NCBI GenBank assembly: GCA_934047225.1
Contig: OW203983.1
Span: 40,296,310-40,360,309, forward strand
Direction of reading: 5' to 3'
From: Ypsolopha sequella
Taxonomy: Eukaryota > Arthropoda > Insecta > Lepidoptera > Ypsolophidae
DNA length: 64,000 bases
The notes under the pieces were generated by a model that did not search any database, was not told where the DNA came from, and saw nothing but the letters and a program-made list of their open reading frames with translations. This document shows positions 11,474 to 21,820 of the stretch, in pieces. Each line of letters starts with the position of its first letter. Within the stretch, counting starts at the first letter, position 1. The translations under genes were made by a program, and so were the position numbers.

Positions 11474-12775
11474 GGCACGTAAGTATAGCGGTGAACGAAA
11501 CGCGGAGGGGATAGCTGCGCGTGGGTACAGTCGCGCACGCAATTATTATCTCTACAAATTATGATTAGGGTGATATTTTGTTATGCCATTTATGTAATTT
11601 TCTTATTGTACCATTGTGTAAACTAAATGTAAATAGTTCTTTACCTACTATAATAATATGTTGATTCAGACAATTATTTCACTAATCATTTGGTTTGATT
11701 ACTAAACTCCGTAAGGAAAAAAAAAACAAAAAAATGTACACATAAAGGAAAAAGTTAAACATTTTGGGAGAAAAAACCTTAGCAACATTTATACCAAATT
11801 GTTTCCTTATTAATAATAAAAATATTAGAAATACGTAGTAGTGCCGAAATTATCATAACATAATAAGAATCATCTTTTGTTAGCAACGTTCTCGTGACCG
11901 AGTTGCCACAAGTAAAAATATGTTATAATAAATATGCACTAATTATATGTTTAAAATAAAAATAAATGATTTGTTATTTTTGTCTTGTTTTATAATAAAA
12001 AATAAAGATATCGACCATCAAATTCGATTGCAGGCGGGAGGGTGGATCGGGGGGGCGGGCGTCAAGAATGTTTTTCATTGTGCTCTAATAAAACTGATGA
12101 AATTGCACTGCTCAATGAAGACTGCATATGTACCGGTTGTCGTCAGTGAACAATCGATCGAATACAGTTATGAATGCGACTGTACACCAGAAGTTCGCGG
12201 AGCGCCGTATCCATGCGGGAGACCAAGTGCGACTGGGGTGTGGAGCAGTGTCTCCAAATGCACGCTTCTACTCCACCAAGCCAAGTAGACACCTGGCAAA
12301 TGTGACGTCACCTGGAATGCGGCGCACATATTTCGGGTATGGATGGCAAAAAAATAAAATGAAAATGGAAAAAGTCCGTCAACATTGAAATTTAAATTCA
12401 AGTTATATCTATTGCAATATCAGAATAAATTCGCATTCCATTCCAGCCAGGTGCCTACTTCGCTTGGTGGATTAGTAAATACAAGTGCGCGCCAATCTTT
12501 TAGTCGCCTCTGAACGAGTTACGAGTGCAAGCTTGCGCAGGTACAGTCAAGGAAACAATAATATCAACGGTTGATTATTAAATGTTTACTATGAGTGGGA
12601 AGTACTTGTTGTACCTACCTATTTAATTATTTTAGTGCAATCTTAACTATATAAATAAAACGCATTAATATAAACACAATTTTCCTACATTGTCGCCTTA
12701 AAACGCTATAACGTCACCCGCTCCGCTCCCTCCGCCACGTCACCTTAATGACTGTCACCGCTAGACTTACGTGCC
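11474..12775. mobile_element. Non-autonomous TIR element (~1.3 kb)
   Basis: GGCACGTAAGTATAGCGGTG at the left is matched in inverse by CACCGCTAGACTTACGTGCC at the right. GC-rich subterminal blocks lie inside both tips. Internal frames (11947-12288, 12128-12388) have no recognisable domain. No clear target duplication was seen. Confidence 0.55.
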
Positions 12776-12956
12776 GCTACCTTGTACGCCTTGTTCTAAG
12801 ACTTGTTGTTTGACCGATCATAGCAGTCATGGGGACTGCCCTGCCTGCTCATTCCCACTAGTTTAACTCAGTATTTTGACCGAATTTTTTTTCTTTCCCT
12901 AGTATGGGTGTGGCGTGTGGTATTGTCTACAACTCATTGAGTAGAGCATAAACCTA

Positions 12957-13520
12957 GGGTACGTTTCGTAACGTGTGATTATCACTCGGAGCGATGCGAA
13001 TTTTACCATGCATCGTTCAAAAATCGACCCGAGTGAAACCGAGGGTAAACGAACTGTTACCTGACAGTTGCGCTAAGTGTTTAGAAACGCTTTCGGGAAA
13101 TGTGAATATCGCACTGACAAGTGCGATTTCTAACTCTGTTTGGGTACCGTTAAAATTCGCCTGACAGTTGTCATTTCGGAGTTTTCGCGGGATTCGGACA
13201 ATTTTTGAAAATAGAATTCAACATTTCCGTACGAATACGGGAAAATGTTTCGAAACTGCTTCGACAGGATTATGGCTTGCAAATGCAAATTCAATTCCTT
13301 CTTTATTAGGTACTTTACTTAATTTATTTATTTTGATTTGAGGTTATGTATTTACTTGATGTGTGTCACTCCAGACCGTTTCAAAACGCTTTTCGCACGG
13401 GAATCACTCGCAAGCGTTTCAAAACCAGATCTTTCTTTCTCTTTCTAGTATATAGCTTTGTCTCTTTCTTAAAAACGAGTGAAATTTCGCACGAAGATCA
13501 CACGTTTTGAAACGTAGCCC
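12957..13520. repeat. TA-flanked MITE (~560 bp)
   Basis: Left end GGGTACGTTTCGTAACGTGT and right end inverse ACACGTTTTGAAACGTAGCCC form the inverted ends, and TA flanks both sides (12955-12956, 13521-13522). There is no coding content. Confidence 0.65.
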
Positions 13521-13612
13521 TATTGTTTTAAATCTTCAAAAATAAATAAATGGGCGGCTATCAAAGTTGTTATTTTTAGACCATTTTTGTTACATATCTC
13601 AAAGACCAAAGA

Positions 13613-14118
13613 ACAGTGCTCCCAACGTAATAATGGGCATACAAATCTTCTCCACTGTTCGGCAAATTTCGTATTTCCTTACACTTTTTAAACAATCAAT
13701 AAGGTCACGTGCAGGGTTGGATTTTGTAGTATAATTATACTATTTGTACCATATTTTCATGACATGTAGTATCCTAATGGAACTATACTACGTAAAAATA
13801 CCATAATTTTATCTTCAGACAGAGTGACTTGTTTTATTGGTTGAGACGTTTTGCTTTTTAACATTTACCCTACAATATAGGGAATTTCTGTGCATGATGA
13901 ATATTTTCAGTAAATTTTTAAAAAATTTCACAAACAAATAGGCAATTTTATTTCAAAATCGACGAAAAACGAAATGTAGTATAATTTTAGCCAAGTAGTA
14001 TATTTTTAATTCCCATAGACAATAATTTTCCAAGGGTCTGAATCCAACCCTGGTCACGTGGTACGTCCGGTCGCTCGGCTATAGATTTGTATGCGCATTA
14101 TTACTTTGGGAGTACTGT
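13613..14118. repeat. MITE split by a hAT-like insertion
   Basis: Arms ACAGTGCTCCCAACGTAATA and TTACTTTGGGAGTACTGT are inverted. The same MITE occurs uninterrupted at 37734-37892. Here it is broken at GTCACGTG by the element at 13712-14052. Confidence 0.85.
13712..14052 (+). mobile_element. hAT-like MITE with 8-bp target duplication
   Basis: Starts CAGGGTTGGATT and ends AATCCAACCCTG. It is flanked on both sides by GTCACGTG (13704-13711 and 14053-14060). The uninterrupted target at 37734-37892 has this octamer once (as CACGTGAC). An 8-bp duplication and a CAGGG-type tip are hAT hallmarks. No transposase is present. Confidence 0.85.
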
Positions 14119-14642
14119 AGTTAGGAATTTGTAAGTTTTGTATATTAAGTTACCATAATGCTGTATTTAAAGAACAAATACTAAAAACACCGATTTATGA
14201 TGTAGTTTTAGGGTTACGTCCTTGAATACCCAACCAACTTAACTTTGCGGTTTTGTTTCATACAATTTCTATTTAAATTATCGACGAAGTACTTACGGAA
14301 CCCTCACGACGCGTGTCCTAGTAGCATTTGACCGATTTTTTTATATGTATTGATTTTTAGCTTGTATTAATTGCGCTCCTTTCATTGACGATTTTATTTG
14401 TCACGTTAGTAAAGTTTCGAAAAATCTGTGTTTTTTCCTCAGAATATGAATCAAATTATAAGTAATAAGTAATGTAAAACAACAAAACCTGAACGAGGAC
14501 ACACAATAACTTAAAAAATGGCTTAAAGGTCTTTGAAACCAGGCCATAAGAATTACAAAAAAAAACAAAGGATTTAGAAATTGTTTTGTAACCTCAAGAA
14601 CGTATGTAACCTCAAAAGATATTAAAAATTTTTTAATAGAAA

Positions 14643-17600
14643 ATGACGGAAGAAAGAGTATCTTTCCTTTACAAAATAGCTTCTACTATTCCTGATGCTT
14701 CAACTAAAAAAGCAGAGACTTTACTAAAAAGTCATTATTTGTAAGTGTAACCTCCAAAATACAGGTTTATTTTTCTGTAGGAATTATGCTTGCTAATCTT
14801 TTATTTGCTTTTAGGATGCGTTGTCACGAAATAACCAGGAGCTTTGGTCTACCGGCTAAGCAATTTTCATTAAATCTAAGATGTTCATATTGTTGTACTG
14901 AGTGGAAGAAAGGAAACTATGAGACCAAGGTATGGAAGCTTCAAAACCTTGACAGTATTTAGGCAAAGGCGGATCCAGGATTTGGTTTTGGGCGGGCCTA
15001 TTCTGATATCTATTATAAAAATAATTAAAAAAACTTTTTGTCGCCAGACTTGAGGTGCTTTTGGACCTTCCGGCCGCCATCGCAACTGTGTTTCACAACC
15101 AGTTGTCTACGAGGATTTTTTAGTCTTTCATGGCAACTAGTTGTGATAAAAACATATATATTCTTCTTCCGCAACCAGTTGCCAACAAGGAAAATCTCAA
15201 AAAGTCTAGTTGCCATAGAAGAGTTAATTTGTTTGTTCACAACCATAGATTACAAAACTTAAAGTACTTACGTATTTTAAAATTTTATAATCTTTGTTCA
15301 AACCTGGATTGCTATATATCAAAAATTAAGAAGATGATGATGCATAATGAGAAGCTAAAAGAGTTTATTAAATACATGGAAAAATATTATATTAATAGAA
15401 ATATCAACGAATGGTGTGTATATAGTGAACGACATCGGACAAATAATGTTGCTGAGAGTTGGAACTCTAAACATAACAAAGAATTTAAGAAGCCATATGT
15501 AACCTTAAATAAGTTCCTAGCAGTAATATCCAGAAACAATTTAAACCTTTTAATAGAACCTACCTCTAAACGACGCAAAGAATACTGCGAAAGAGACGAG
15601 TTCATTATGAACAAATAAACAAATGAAATGCCATGAAATCTGAAACTCACTTTTATTCCGCTTAAGATAAAATATAAATATACAAGTAAAAAAAATTGTT
15701 CTTCGAATACCAAACAACTACACTGTACTTAAAAGAAAACTAGCTGAAATATCTTCTGCAACTAATATTTTACTAAAAAGTTATGGAGAAAGGGCTTATT
15801 ATTTCAAGGCAATGCCCAACTGTAATTTCTTTTCCTTCTAGTTGTTGTATTGCCACATCAATTTCTTCGTCGATCAATTTGTACTCCAGTTTCTTTTTAC
15901 TTTTTAATTTTAAATTGTAACTTTCCGTTTCCGTTAATAAAACGTCCAACAATTGTGCCAAAGAAGGATATTTTCGTCCTATATAACGGTTTATCTTTGC
16001 ATGCCATCCCTCAATATTGTTATTCGTTCTCACGTTTTCTTTTGCACAAGAACATGATTTCATCATTTCATTTTTCTTTATCCACTGTTTTTGGAAGTAC
16101 TTGTTAAATTTTTTAAGTCCTTCACTAGGATTTTTGGACATTTTGGTCATTACATATAAATAACCTTTTTCTATATATTGAGCTGGTAAACGAGCAAGCC
16201 CTACGCATCGAGCTACATGTCTTCGTTCCGTTCGTAGTTTTACATTAAAGGCTTTTGCTTTTTTCCACAAGCAACGATTATAATGGAAGTAACACCCTTT
16301 AAATATTATTTTTGGAAACACACTTTGAATCCCATTTATGGCTGCTACTTCGAAATCAAGAGTTATCTTTTGTGGATTCCAACTGATACGCGACTTGATC
16401 ATTTTGAACAAAATTTTATAGGTATCCGTTTTTTTGTCTGGTAGTAAAGCGAATATTAAAGGAAGTATCGTATGACTGTTTTTATTGTAACCATGTATTG
16501 TATACAGTTGTGCGAATGCTCTGGGACAAGATCTAAAAGTACCGTCAGCGAAAAAGTGATGGTATTTATTAATCGCTATTCCCTCTCGATCATTTATAAT
16601 TTCTTTGGACCCGAAAACAATGATCCGCTTATCGTCATCGCAGTAATCAGCAAGAAGGAAATTTTTATATTTATTAGGAATCATAACGTCATGAGCATTA
16701 TTGAACCTTGTTTTAGCAACACCCAACACTTTGTTTCTTTCGTTATTCAGACCCGTTTTTATATTTTCATATCTCGGTATCTTTGTCAGTAATTCATAGC
16801 CTTCATCTTTAAGTTCGCGAACAGTTTCTTCGTATTGCTTCTTAATAGATATAAAATTGCAGCTACTCTTCTGCTTCAAATCGTCCATTTTTTTTAGCAC
16901 CACATTTCTCCCAAAATCAGCGATACAGTCAGTGTTATGTGCCTTGGATATTTTTGTTATCTCATTACGCGTGTTCACTGTCAAATTACCTTTACACCCG
17001 GTACTATTACAACATTTAAAAAATGAGTCTCCATTTGTATAAATTTTTTTGCGATGATAACGATACCCATCATACAGAAGAGTGACGCCTCCTCTTCTTG
17101 AACTTATGAATTCTAGCTTGGATGAACTTGGATATATATTTGACGTAGACATTGCTTGATGGGCACGTATTTAATGCATCGAATTCAAATTATAATGTCT
17201 AATGGCACAAATTGCATTTAAATGATAACCTGTGACCTAAAGTTAAAGTTATATTATAACCAATTACTTATTTATATGTAGCTCGTAAGCAAATAACTAG
17301 AACTTGAATGATAGTACAGAGAAAAATATGACATGACAATGTTTATTACATTATTATTAATGTATTATTAATTACAAATGGTTTTTTTCGAATATGACAG
17401 ATATCTGTCATGATGACTATGTAAGAAATAAGGAGGTTTTATTGCTTGAAATGATGTGTCGAGATTAGTGCGTGACAAGAATATTACTGGTTGCCATGAA
17501 AGACTAAAAAATCCTCGTAGACAACTGGTTGTGAAACACAGTTGCGAAGGCGGCGATTTTTTTCTTTGTTGGCAACTGGTTGCGGAAGAAGAATATATAT

Positions 17601-19478
17601 GTTTTTATCACAACTGGTTGCCATGAAAGACTAAAAAATCCTCGTAGACAACTGGTTGTGAAACACAGTTGCGATGGCGGCCGGAAGGCTTTTGGAAAAC
17701 CTCGAATCGAATCAGGTGCCTAAACATCCTGACATGTCAGGACAAATCATGACTTCTGGTAACTCTACCCCCATTTCCCTCCCTTTATCCACCAATGTAC
17801 AGGTCCCGGCAGTAAAGTAAATAATGCACTTTGTATTGTAGCGTCATCTCTGTCCCACGAAGCACCAACAATCCGGAGACAGAGATAACACTCTATGAAG
17901 CCGAACATTATTTACCAATGTGCATTATTTGCTGTCGGGAACTGTATCTAGGTGTTGAAGGCATTCAAGGCTACTTTCCAGATACTTTCGTCAACCTAAA
18001 TAAACTTTTTTTCCATATTATTATGAGGATTACCAAAATTTATAATCCACTGCTCTCTGACCACCCTCTCAAAAACCCAAAAAAAAAATCTATTTATTTC
18101 TACTGCACTTAAAAGCTTGAAGCAAAGGGCAAGCCCTTCCGCCAAAAACACAAAACCATTCCATGCTCCCTTGAACCAATGTCTTTCAATGTGTAACATA
18201 CCAATGCAAACTTTATCTTAATACTGGCAAACAATAAAAACAGAAGTCTGATTAGTGCTGAAAAATACAGAAAATTTACTCCCTAGGGGGTAATACATAC
18301 AAAAATATTTGAAAAAATAGCATTTTTTAAACATTATCTGTGTTACTACAAAACGGTGTTTAACTTTAGACAGTGTTTAAATCTGTTGTTGTCGCCTTTT
18401 CTTTCATATTGTAAAAAAGTGACAGCAACATATTTAAACACTGTCTAAAGTTAAACACCGTTTTCTAGTAACACCGTATTAGTTTGATAAAACATACAAT
18501 TGTTGGCAATTCGGTGTAGCACATCTTCATCTTAACTTATTTGACAGGACTAAACTTGATTTAAGCATTCTGTCCTTGTCTTTTCGATAAAGAAAGAAAT
18601 AGACAGGACACTTAAAATAAGGTTAGACTGTAGGAATTCTTCAAATATCATAATTTTTCGGATTTGAGACTCGTGTAACTTGAAACAGACACATAATTGA
18701 GATGAGTCATTTCAGTATCAAATTATCTATAAAAAGAGCCCTTTTGATTGGTGTATGAAACATTGTTATTGAACAACAATAGTAGCTATAGGCCAAAACT
18801 GCCCATAACCCCTTGGTCAGAGAATATAAAGCCTTGGTGCTGCTTCATTAAAAAATTTGCACCACATATAAGCGAGGTGCCTTCAAGTAAAGTAACTTTG
18901 AAGTTTACAATTCAAATTAATAATTTAGTTTGTGTTTTCAGGTAACACCAATAAGACTTAGTAAGAAGCAAAGAAGAAGAATAAGATTACAGGTAGATAC
19001 AAGTAAGAACCAAGAGCAGACAAAAAAGGAGCCAAGTCTGCTACATAGTAATCAATTAGAAAGGATATGCTTCCTGTGTAAACATTCTACAATCATTCTT
19101 ATGAAAAAGTCTCATGAAATCAAAATCCCACCATACCCTATACTAAATACTAAACCCACAATCAACACAAACAGCCAGAAGAAAACTCAAAACAGTGTAA
19201 AGGCCAAAAACACAAAAGTTATGAAACAAAAAACAAAGAAAACAAAAACCACTGAGATAAATGTCTACTGTAATACTGAAGATGTATTTTTCTTACAAAA
19301 TAAGAATAACAATATTGCTTCTGCAGTTAAAGAGCCACCAAAAGTTATTAAAAATAATAAAAAGAGAAAAGACAAGTTTGCAGGATTATCAAAAGCAGCA
19401 GTGTTGGCCTCAGCAAAATTAGCAAAAGAAAAAGAAAGTAAAAATCCATTGAATTTATTTTTAAAACCATCAATATAA
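14643..19478 (+). CDS. C18orf21/Snm1-like RNase MRP subunit candidate
   Basis: Three coding exons: 14643-14740, 14815-14929 and 18942-19478, all GT-AG with frame kept, giving 249 aa. Residues 36-71 hold CHEITRSFGLP and the first Cys pair (C56-x2-C59, CSYCCTEW). Residues 72-91 are a basic stretch (RLSKKQRRRIRLQ). C114-x2-C117 (ICFLCKHST) is the second pair. Together these look like a split zinc ribbon of the Rpp21/Snm1 type. The tail is Lys-rich and ends KFAGLSKAAVLASAKLAKE then NPLNLFLKPSI. This order fits the UPF0711/C18orf21 family, which has been linked to RNase MRP; that role is family inference. Intron 2 (4 kb) is long because a MULE inserted there. An AATAAA lies at 19702-19707. The 3' end faces the glycerate kinase gene about 325 bp away. 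Confidence 0.75.
15307..15618 (+). pseudogene. C-terminal MULE transposase fragment, opposite strand
   Basis: Open frame inside the MULE, pointing toward the main transposase. It contains ERHRTNNVAESWNSKHNKEF, which matches the RTNNNIEGWHAKINR segment holding the third catalytic acid of MULE transposases, plus following helices. The upstream catalytic region is absent, and the frame runs back into the terminal repeat. It reads as the 3' end of a second, diverged MULE transposase. Confidence 0.6.
15773..17152 (-). CDS. MULE transposase with FLYWCH-like zinc finger
   Basis: Intronless frame of 459 aa. Residues about 12-76 form a FLYWCH/WRKY-like finger (YDGYRYHRKK, C47/C53, HNTDC). The MULE catalytic core follows: Asp203 in FFADGTFRS, Asp266 in ITLDFEVAA, the C-x2-H motif at Cys287-His290 (GCYFHYNRCLW), and Glu381 in NNNIEGWH. 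All three acids are present and no stop breaks the frame, so the protein could be active. The transposase cuts and re-joins the element at its terminal repeats. It is encoded antisense to the host gene whose intron it occupies. Confidence 0.9.
   Translation of the reverse strand: MSTSNIYPSSSKLEFISSRRGGVTLLYDGYRYHRKKIYTNGDSFFKCCNSTGCKGNLTVNTRNEITKISKAHNTDCIADFGRNVVLKKMDDLKQKSSCNFISIKKQYEETVRELKDEGYELLTKIPRYENIKTGLNNERNKVLGVAKTRFNNAHDVMIPNKYKNFLLADYCDDDKRIIVFGSKEIINDREGIAINKYHHFFADGTFRSCPRAFAQLYTIHGYNKNSHTILPLIFALLPDKKTDTYKILFKMIKSRISWNPQKITLDFEVAAINGIQSVFPKIIFKGCYFHYNRCLWKKAKAFNVKLRTERRHVARCVGLARLPAQYIEKGYLYVMTKMSKNPSEGLKKFNKYFQKQWIKKNEMMKSCSCAKENVRTNNNIEGWHAKINRYIGRKYPSLAQLLDVLLTETESYNLKLKSKKKLEYKLIDEEIDVAIQQLEGKEITVGHCLEIISPFSITF
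18339..18476. repeat. Palindromic MITE, GTGTTTAACTTTAGACAGTG family, copy 1
   Basis: Arms AAACGGTGTTTAACTTTAGA and inverse, with tips GTGTTACTAC/CTAGTAACAC and core CGCCTTTTCTTTCATATT. A near-identical copy is at 43951-44088. Confidence 0.85.
18511..18640. repeat. Palindromic MITE, GACAGGACTAA family, copy 3
   Basis: Has the left tip CGGTGTAGCACATCTTCATC, the arm TTATTTGACAGGACTAAAC and core CTTGTCTTTTCGATAAAG. The right tip is cut short after AGGTTAGACTG. Confidence 0.7.
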
Positions 19479-19802
19479 ATAAATAATGGAAGCTACTTTG
19501 GCCAAAGGATTAGTTTGGCTATTCAACGTGGCAACGCCGCCAGCCTTTTGGGCACCCTTCCTAACGACGGCAGCGATCTGGCCAGCATTTTCTATTTATT
19601 GTAATTGTTTTAGGTTTACTTTGTTAGATTTTTTTATTTTTAGGTCATCTTTAGTTAAGTTTTTAATGTTATTTAAGTTGTTAAGCTAATAATATTATTA
19701 CAATAAATATCAAAATCTATATGCTTAAACTGATTAAAATATTTGAGTTACATAATAATTATTATTAAACATTAAAGTATTTTGGTGAGTACAGTTTTTC
19801 TC

Positions 19803-21248
19803 TTAGAATCTTTTCCTTATTAAAATAAGATGCAAATCCATTACATTAGTATTAGTATGCCCAGTAATGACATGTAGATTCCCATTCTTAAACTTTCTAT
19901 AGAAATTATAGGAATCATTGTTATTTAAATATTTCTGTACATTTAATTGTTCATTTTGAGCATCTTCTACTAAGCCTTCATATCCTATAGCCCCAGCCGC
20001 CTTGGTTGGACCATCTATCCCATCAGTCCCAGCACTCAGTAAAAAGATGTCAAATCCTAGAAAATCTGTTTTCATATGTTGAATAATATTTGAAAATTGT
20101 AATGCTAAGTGCTGGTTTCTCCCTCCTTCACCTGAACCTTTTACTTCCACTGTTATCTCCCCACCAAGTATTAGACAAATACCTTTCTCTTTACTTGAGT
20201 TTATTACAGCACTCAGAATATCAGGCTTAACACCTGGTATATTTATAGCATGAATCTGTAGTCTTGCTTTATCTATAGTGATGCTTCCTGATATAACTTT
20301 ACACATTGTTTTAGAAAGTTCAGCATATTTCTGAGCAATATCATTGACATTTCCTGTGACTATATTAGAAAGTTGAACAGGCAAATATTGCAAGGATGAT
20401 GCTTCTTCAATAGCTGCTCTAATACTCAGTTTATTAGATCCAATAATATAGTTTTTAACATTATTCTTTGGAAACTCTTCCTTATCAGTACTTTTTTCCA
20501 AGACTTCTATAATAGAATCAGGAAGGCCATCCAATAAATTAAATTTATCAATTATTTCTTTTGCAGAATTAGGTTTATCTTTATTTTCCATAGTAGGTCC
20601 ACTTGCTATGAAGTCCATTGGATCTTCAACAATATCAGATAGGATGAGAGATATTACTTTTGCAGGTTGGGCCTTCACAGCCAGTCTTCCTCCTTTAACA
20701 TCAGAAAGCTTCTTCCGAACTGTATTCAGTTGTTGTATGTCTGCCCCCGAGTTAGCAAGTTTCTTGATCAGTTTAGATTTTTCTTCTAAAGTTATTGGTG
20801 TTTTGGGCAAAGATAGCAGTGCAGATCCACCGCCAGATATTAACACTAAAAGTACATCTTCAGCTCCTAATTTCTGAACCAGATTATCAACCATTTTTGT
20901 TGTCAATTCGGCTTTGCAATCAGGGTGATTGTTTTTGGCCCCTTCAAAGTACTGAAGCTTTTCCTTTTTTCTATTTATGTCTAGATTTCCTTCAGGTATG
21001 CTAATAATGCCTTGTTTGATTTTAGAACCCAGGGTTATTTCAGACTCCCTAGCCATATTTTGAACAGCTTTTCCTGCACCCACAATGTATACATTTTTGT
21101 TCTGTAGATTGTATGTATCATCTTGTATTGTTAATGTTTCATTGGTGGAGTTATATTTGAGTGAGTTTCTAATAAGATTCTCAGGCAGGACCGCTGATAC
21201 TCCACTTTTGAATATTTTTATCAAATCACTGATTATAACTTTAGTCAT
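19803..21248 (-). CDS. GLYCTK: Glycerate kinase (class II, GLYCTK/MOFRL type)
   Basis: Phosphorylates D-glycerate to 2-phosphoglycerate (serine and fructose breakdown). Single-exon frame, 481 aa. The N-terminal DUF4147-type domain carries YIVGAGKAVQNMA (about residues 54-66), LVLISGGGSALLSLP, QLNTVRKKLSDVKGGRLA and LILSDIVEDPMDFIASGPT. The C-terminal MOFRL domain carries LILGGEITVEVKGSGEGGRN, FLLSAGTDGIDGPTKAAGAI and the usual end TGHTNTNVMDLHLILIR. Length and both ends match the animal family, so the gene is complete. There is no clear secretion signal; a mitochondrial or cytosolic site cannot be decided. It converges on the RNase MRP candidate gene. Confidence 0.95.
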   Translation of the reverse strand: MTKVIISDLIKIFKSGVSAVLPENLIRNSLKYNSTNETLTIQDDTYNLQNKNVYIVGAGKAVQNMARESEITLGSKIKQGIISIPEGNLDINRKKEKLQYFEGAKNNHPDCKAELTTKMVDNLVQKLGAEDVLLVLISGGGSALLSLPKTPITLEEKSKLIKKLANSGADIQQLNTVRKKLSDVKGGRLAVKAQPAKVISLILSDIVEDPMDFIASGPTMENKDKPNSAKEIIDKFNLLDGLPDSIIEVLEKSTDKEEFPKNNVKNYIIGSNKLSIRAAIEEASSLQYLPVQLSNIVTGNVNDIAQKYAELSKTMCKVISGSITIDKARLQIHAINIPGVKPDILSAVINSSKEKGICLILGGEITVEVKGSGEGGRNQHLALQFSNIIQHMKTDFLGFDIFLLSAGTDGIDGPTKAAGAIGYEGLVEDAQNEQLNVQKYLNNNDSYNFYRKFKNGNLHVITGHTNTNVMDLHLILIRKRF

Positions 21249-21820
21249 TATATCATAGGTAAGTACGAAAAATTATCTTGCTTGCAATGCTCACGTTTAA
21301 TTAAATACCTTTTCACAACGTATTATGACTTTAGAATAAACGAAACGATCACGCACTATAATCACTGAACATGCAGCTGATCACCAGCTGATAATTGTCG
21401 CGTTTAACAAACACGATGCAACTGCAGCGCAGGGTTGGATTCAGACCCTCGGAAAATTATTGTCCATGGGAATTAAAAATATACTACTTGGCTAAAATTA
21501 TACTACGGTTCGTTTTTCGTCGATTTTTGTTTTGAATTAAAATAAAATACCCTATTTGTTAGCGAATTTATTTTTTATTTACTATAAACATTCATAGTTT
21601 AATAAAATAGCCTATTTGTTAGTGAAATTTTTAATAAATTTACTAAGAATATTCATAACGCACAGAAATTCCCTATATTGTAGGGAAAATTTTAAAAAGC
21701 AAAACGTCTCAGCCAATAAAACAAGTCGGTCGGCCTGAAGATAAAATTATTGTATTTTTACGTAGTATAGTTCGATTACGATACTACATACTACATGTCA
21801 TGGTACGATACTACATACTA

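Larger units (their letters stand above)
15066..17687 (-). mobile_element. MULE (Mutator-like) transposon in intron 2 of the host gene
   Basis: About 130-bp terminal inverted repeats, 15066-15200 and 17555-17687, share CCTTCCGGCCGCCATCGCAA, GTTTCACAACCAGTTGTCTA and ATATATTCTTCTTCCGCAAC. The host sequence GCTTTTGGA flanks both sides (15057-15065 and 17688-17696), an 8-9 bp target duplication as expected for MULEs. The right end carries a second partial copy of the tip (17487-17556). The element contains an intact minus-strand transposase and a plus-strand transposase-like fragment. Confidence 0.9.

Noticed and set aside
11947..12388. Overlapping open frames (113 and 86 aa)
   Set aside because: Both lie inside a non-autonomous inverted-end element and show no recognisable motif.
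17831..18199. Protein-like frames on both strands after the MULE (LYEAEHYLPMCIICCREL on plus, RHWFKGAWNGFVFLAEGL on minus)
   Set aside because: Neither matches a family I can name, and each is short and in an intron; left unannotated.
19486..19689. 67-aa frame after the RNase MRP candidate stop
   Set aside because: It lies in the 3' UTR, has no start context or domain, and looks like a retroelement tail fragment (GGCAACGCCGCCAGC).
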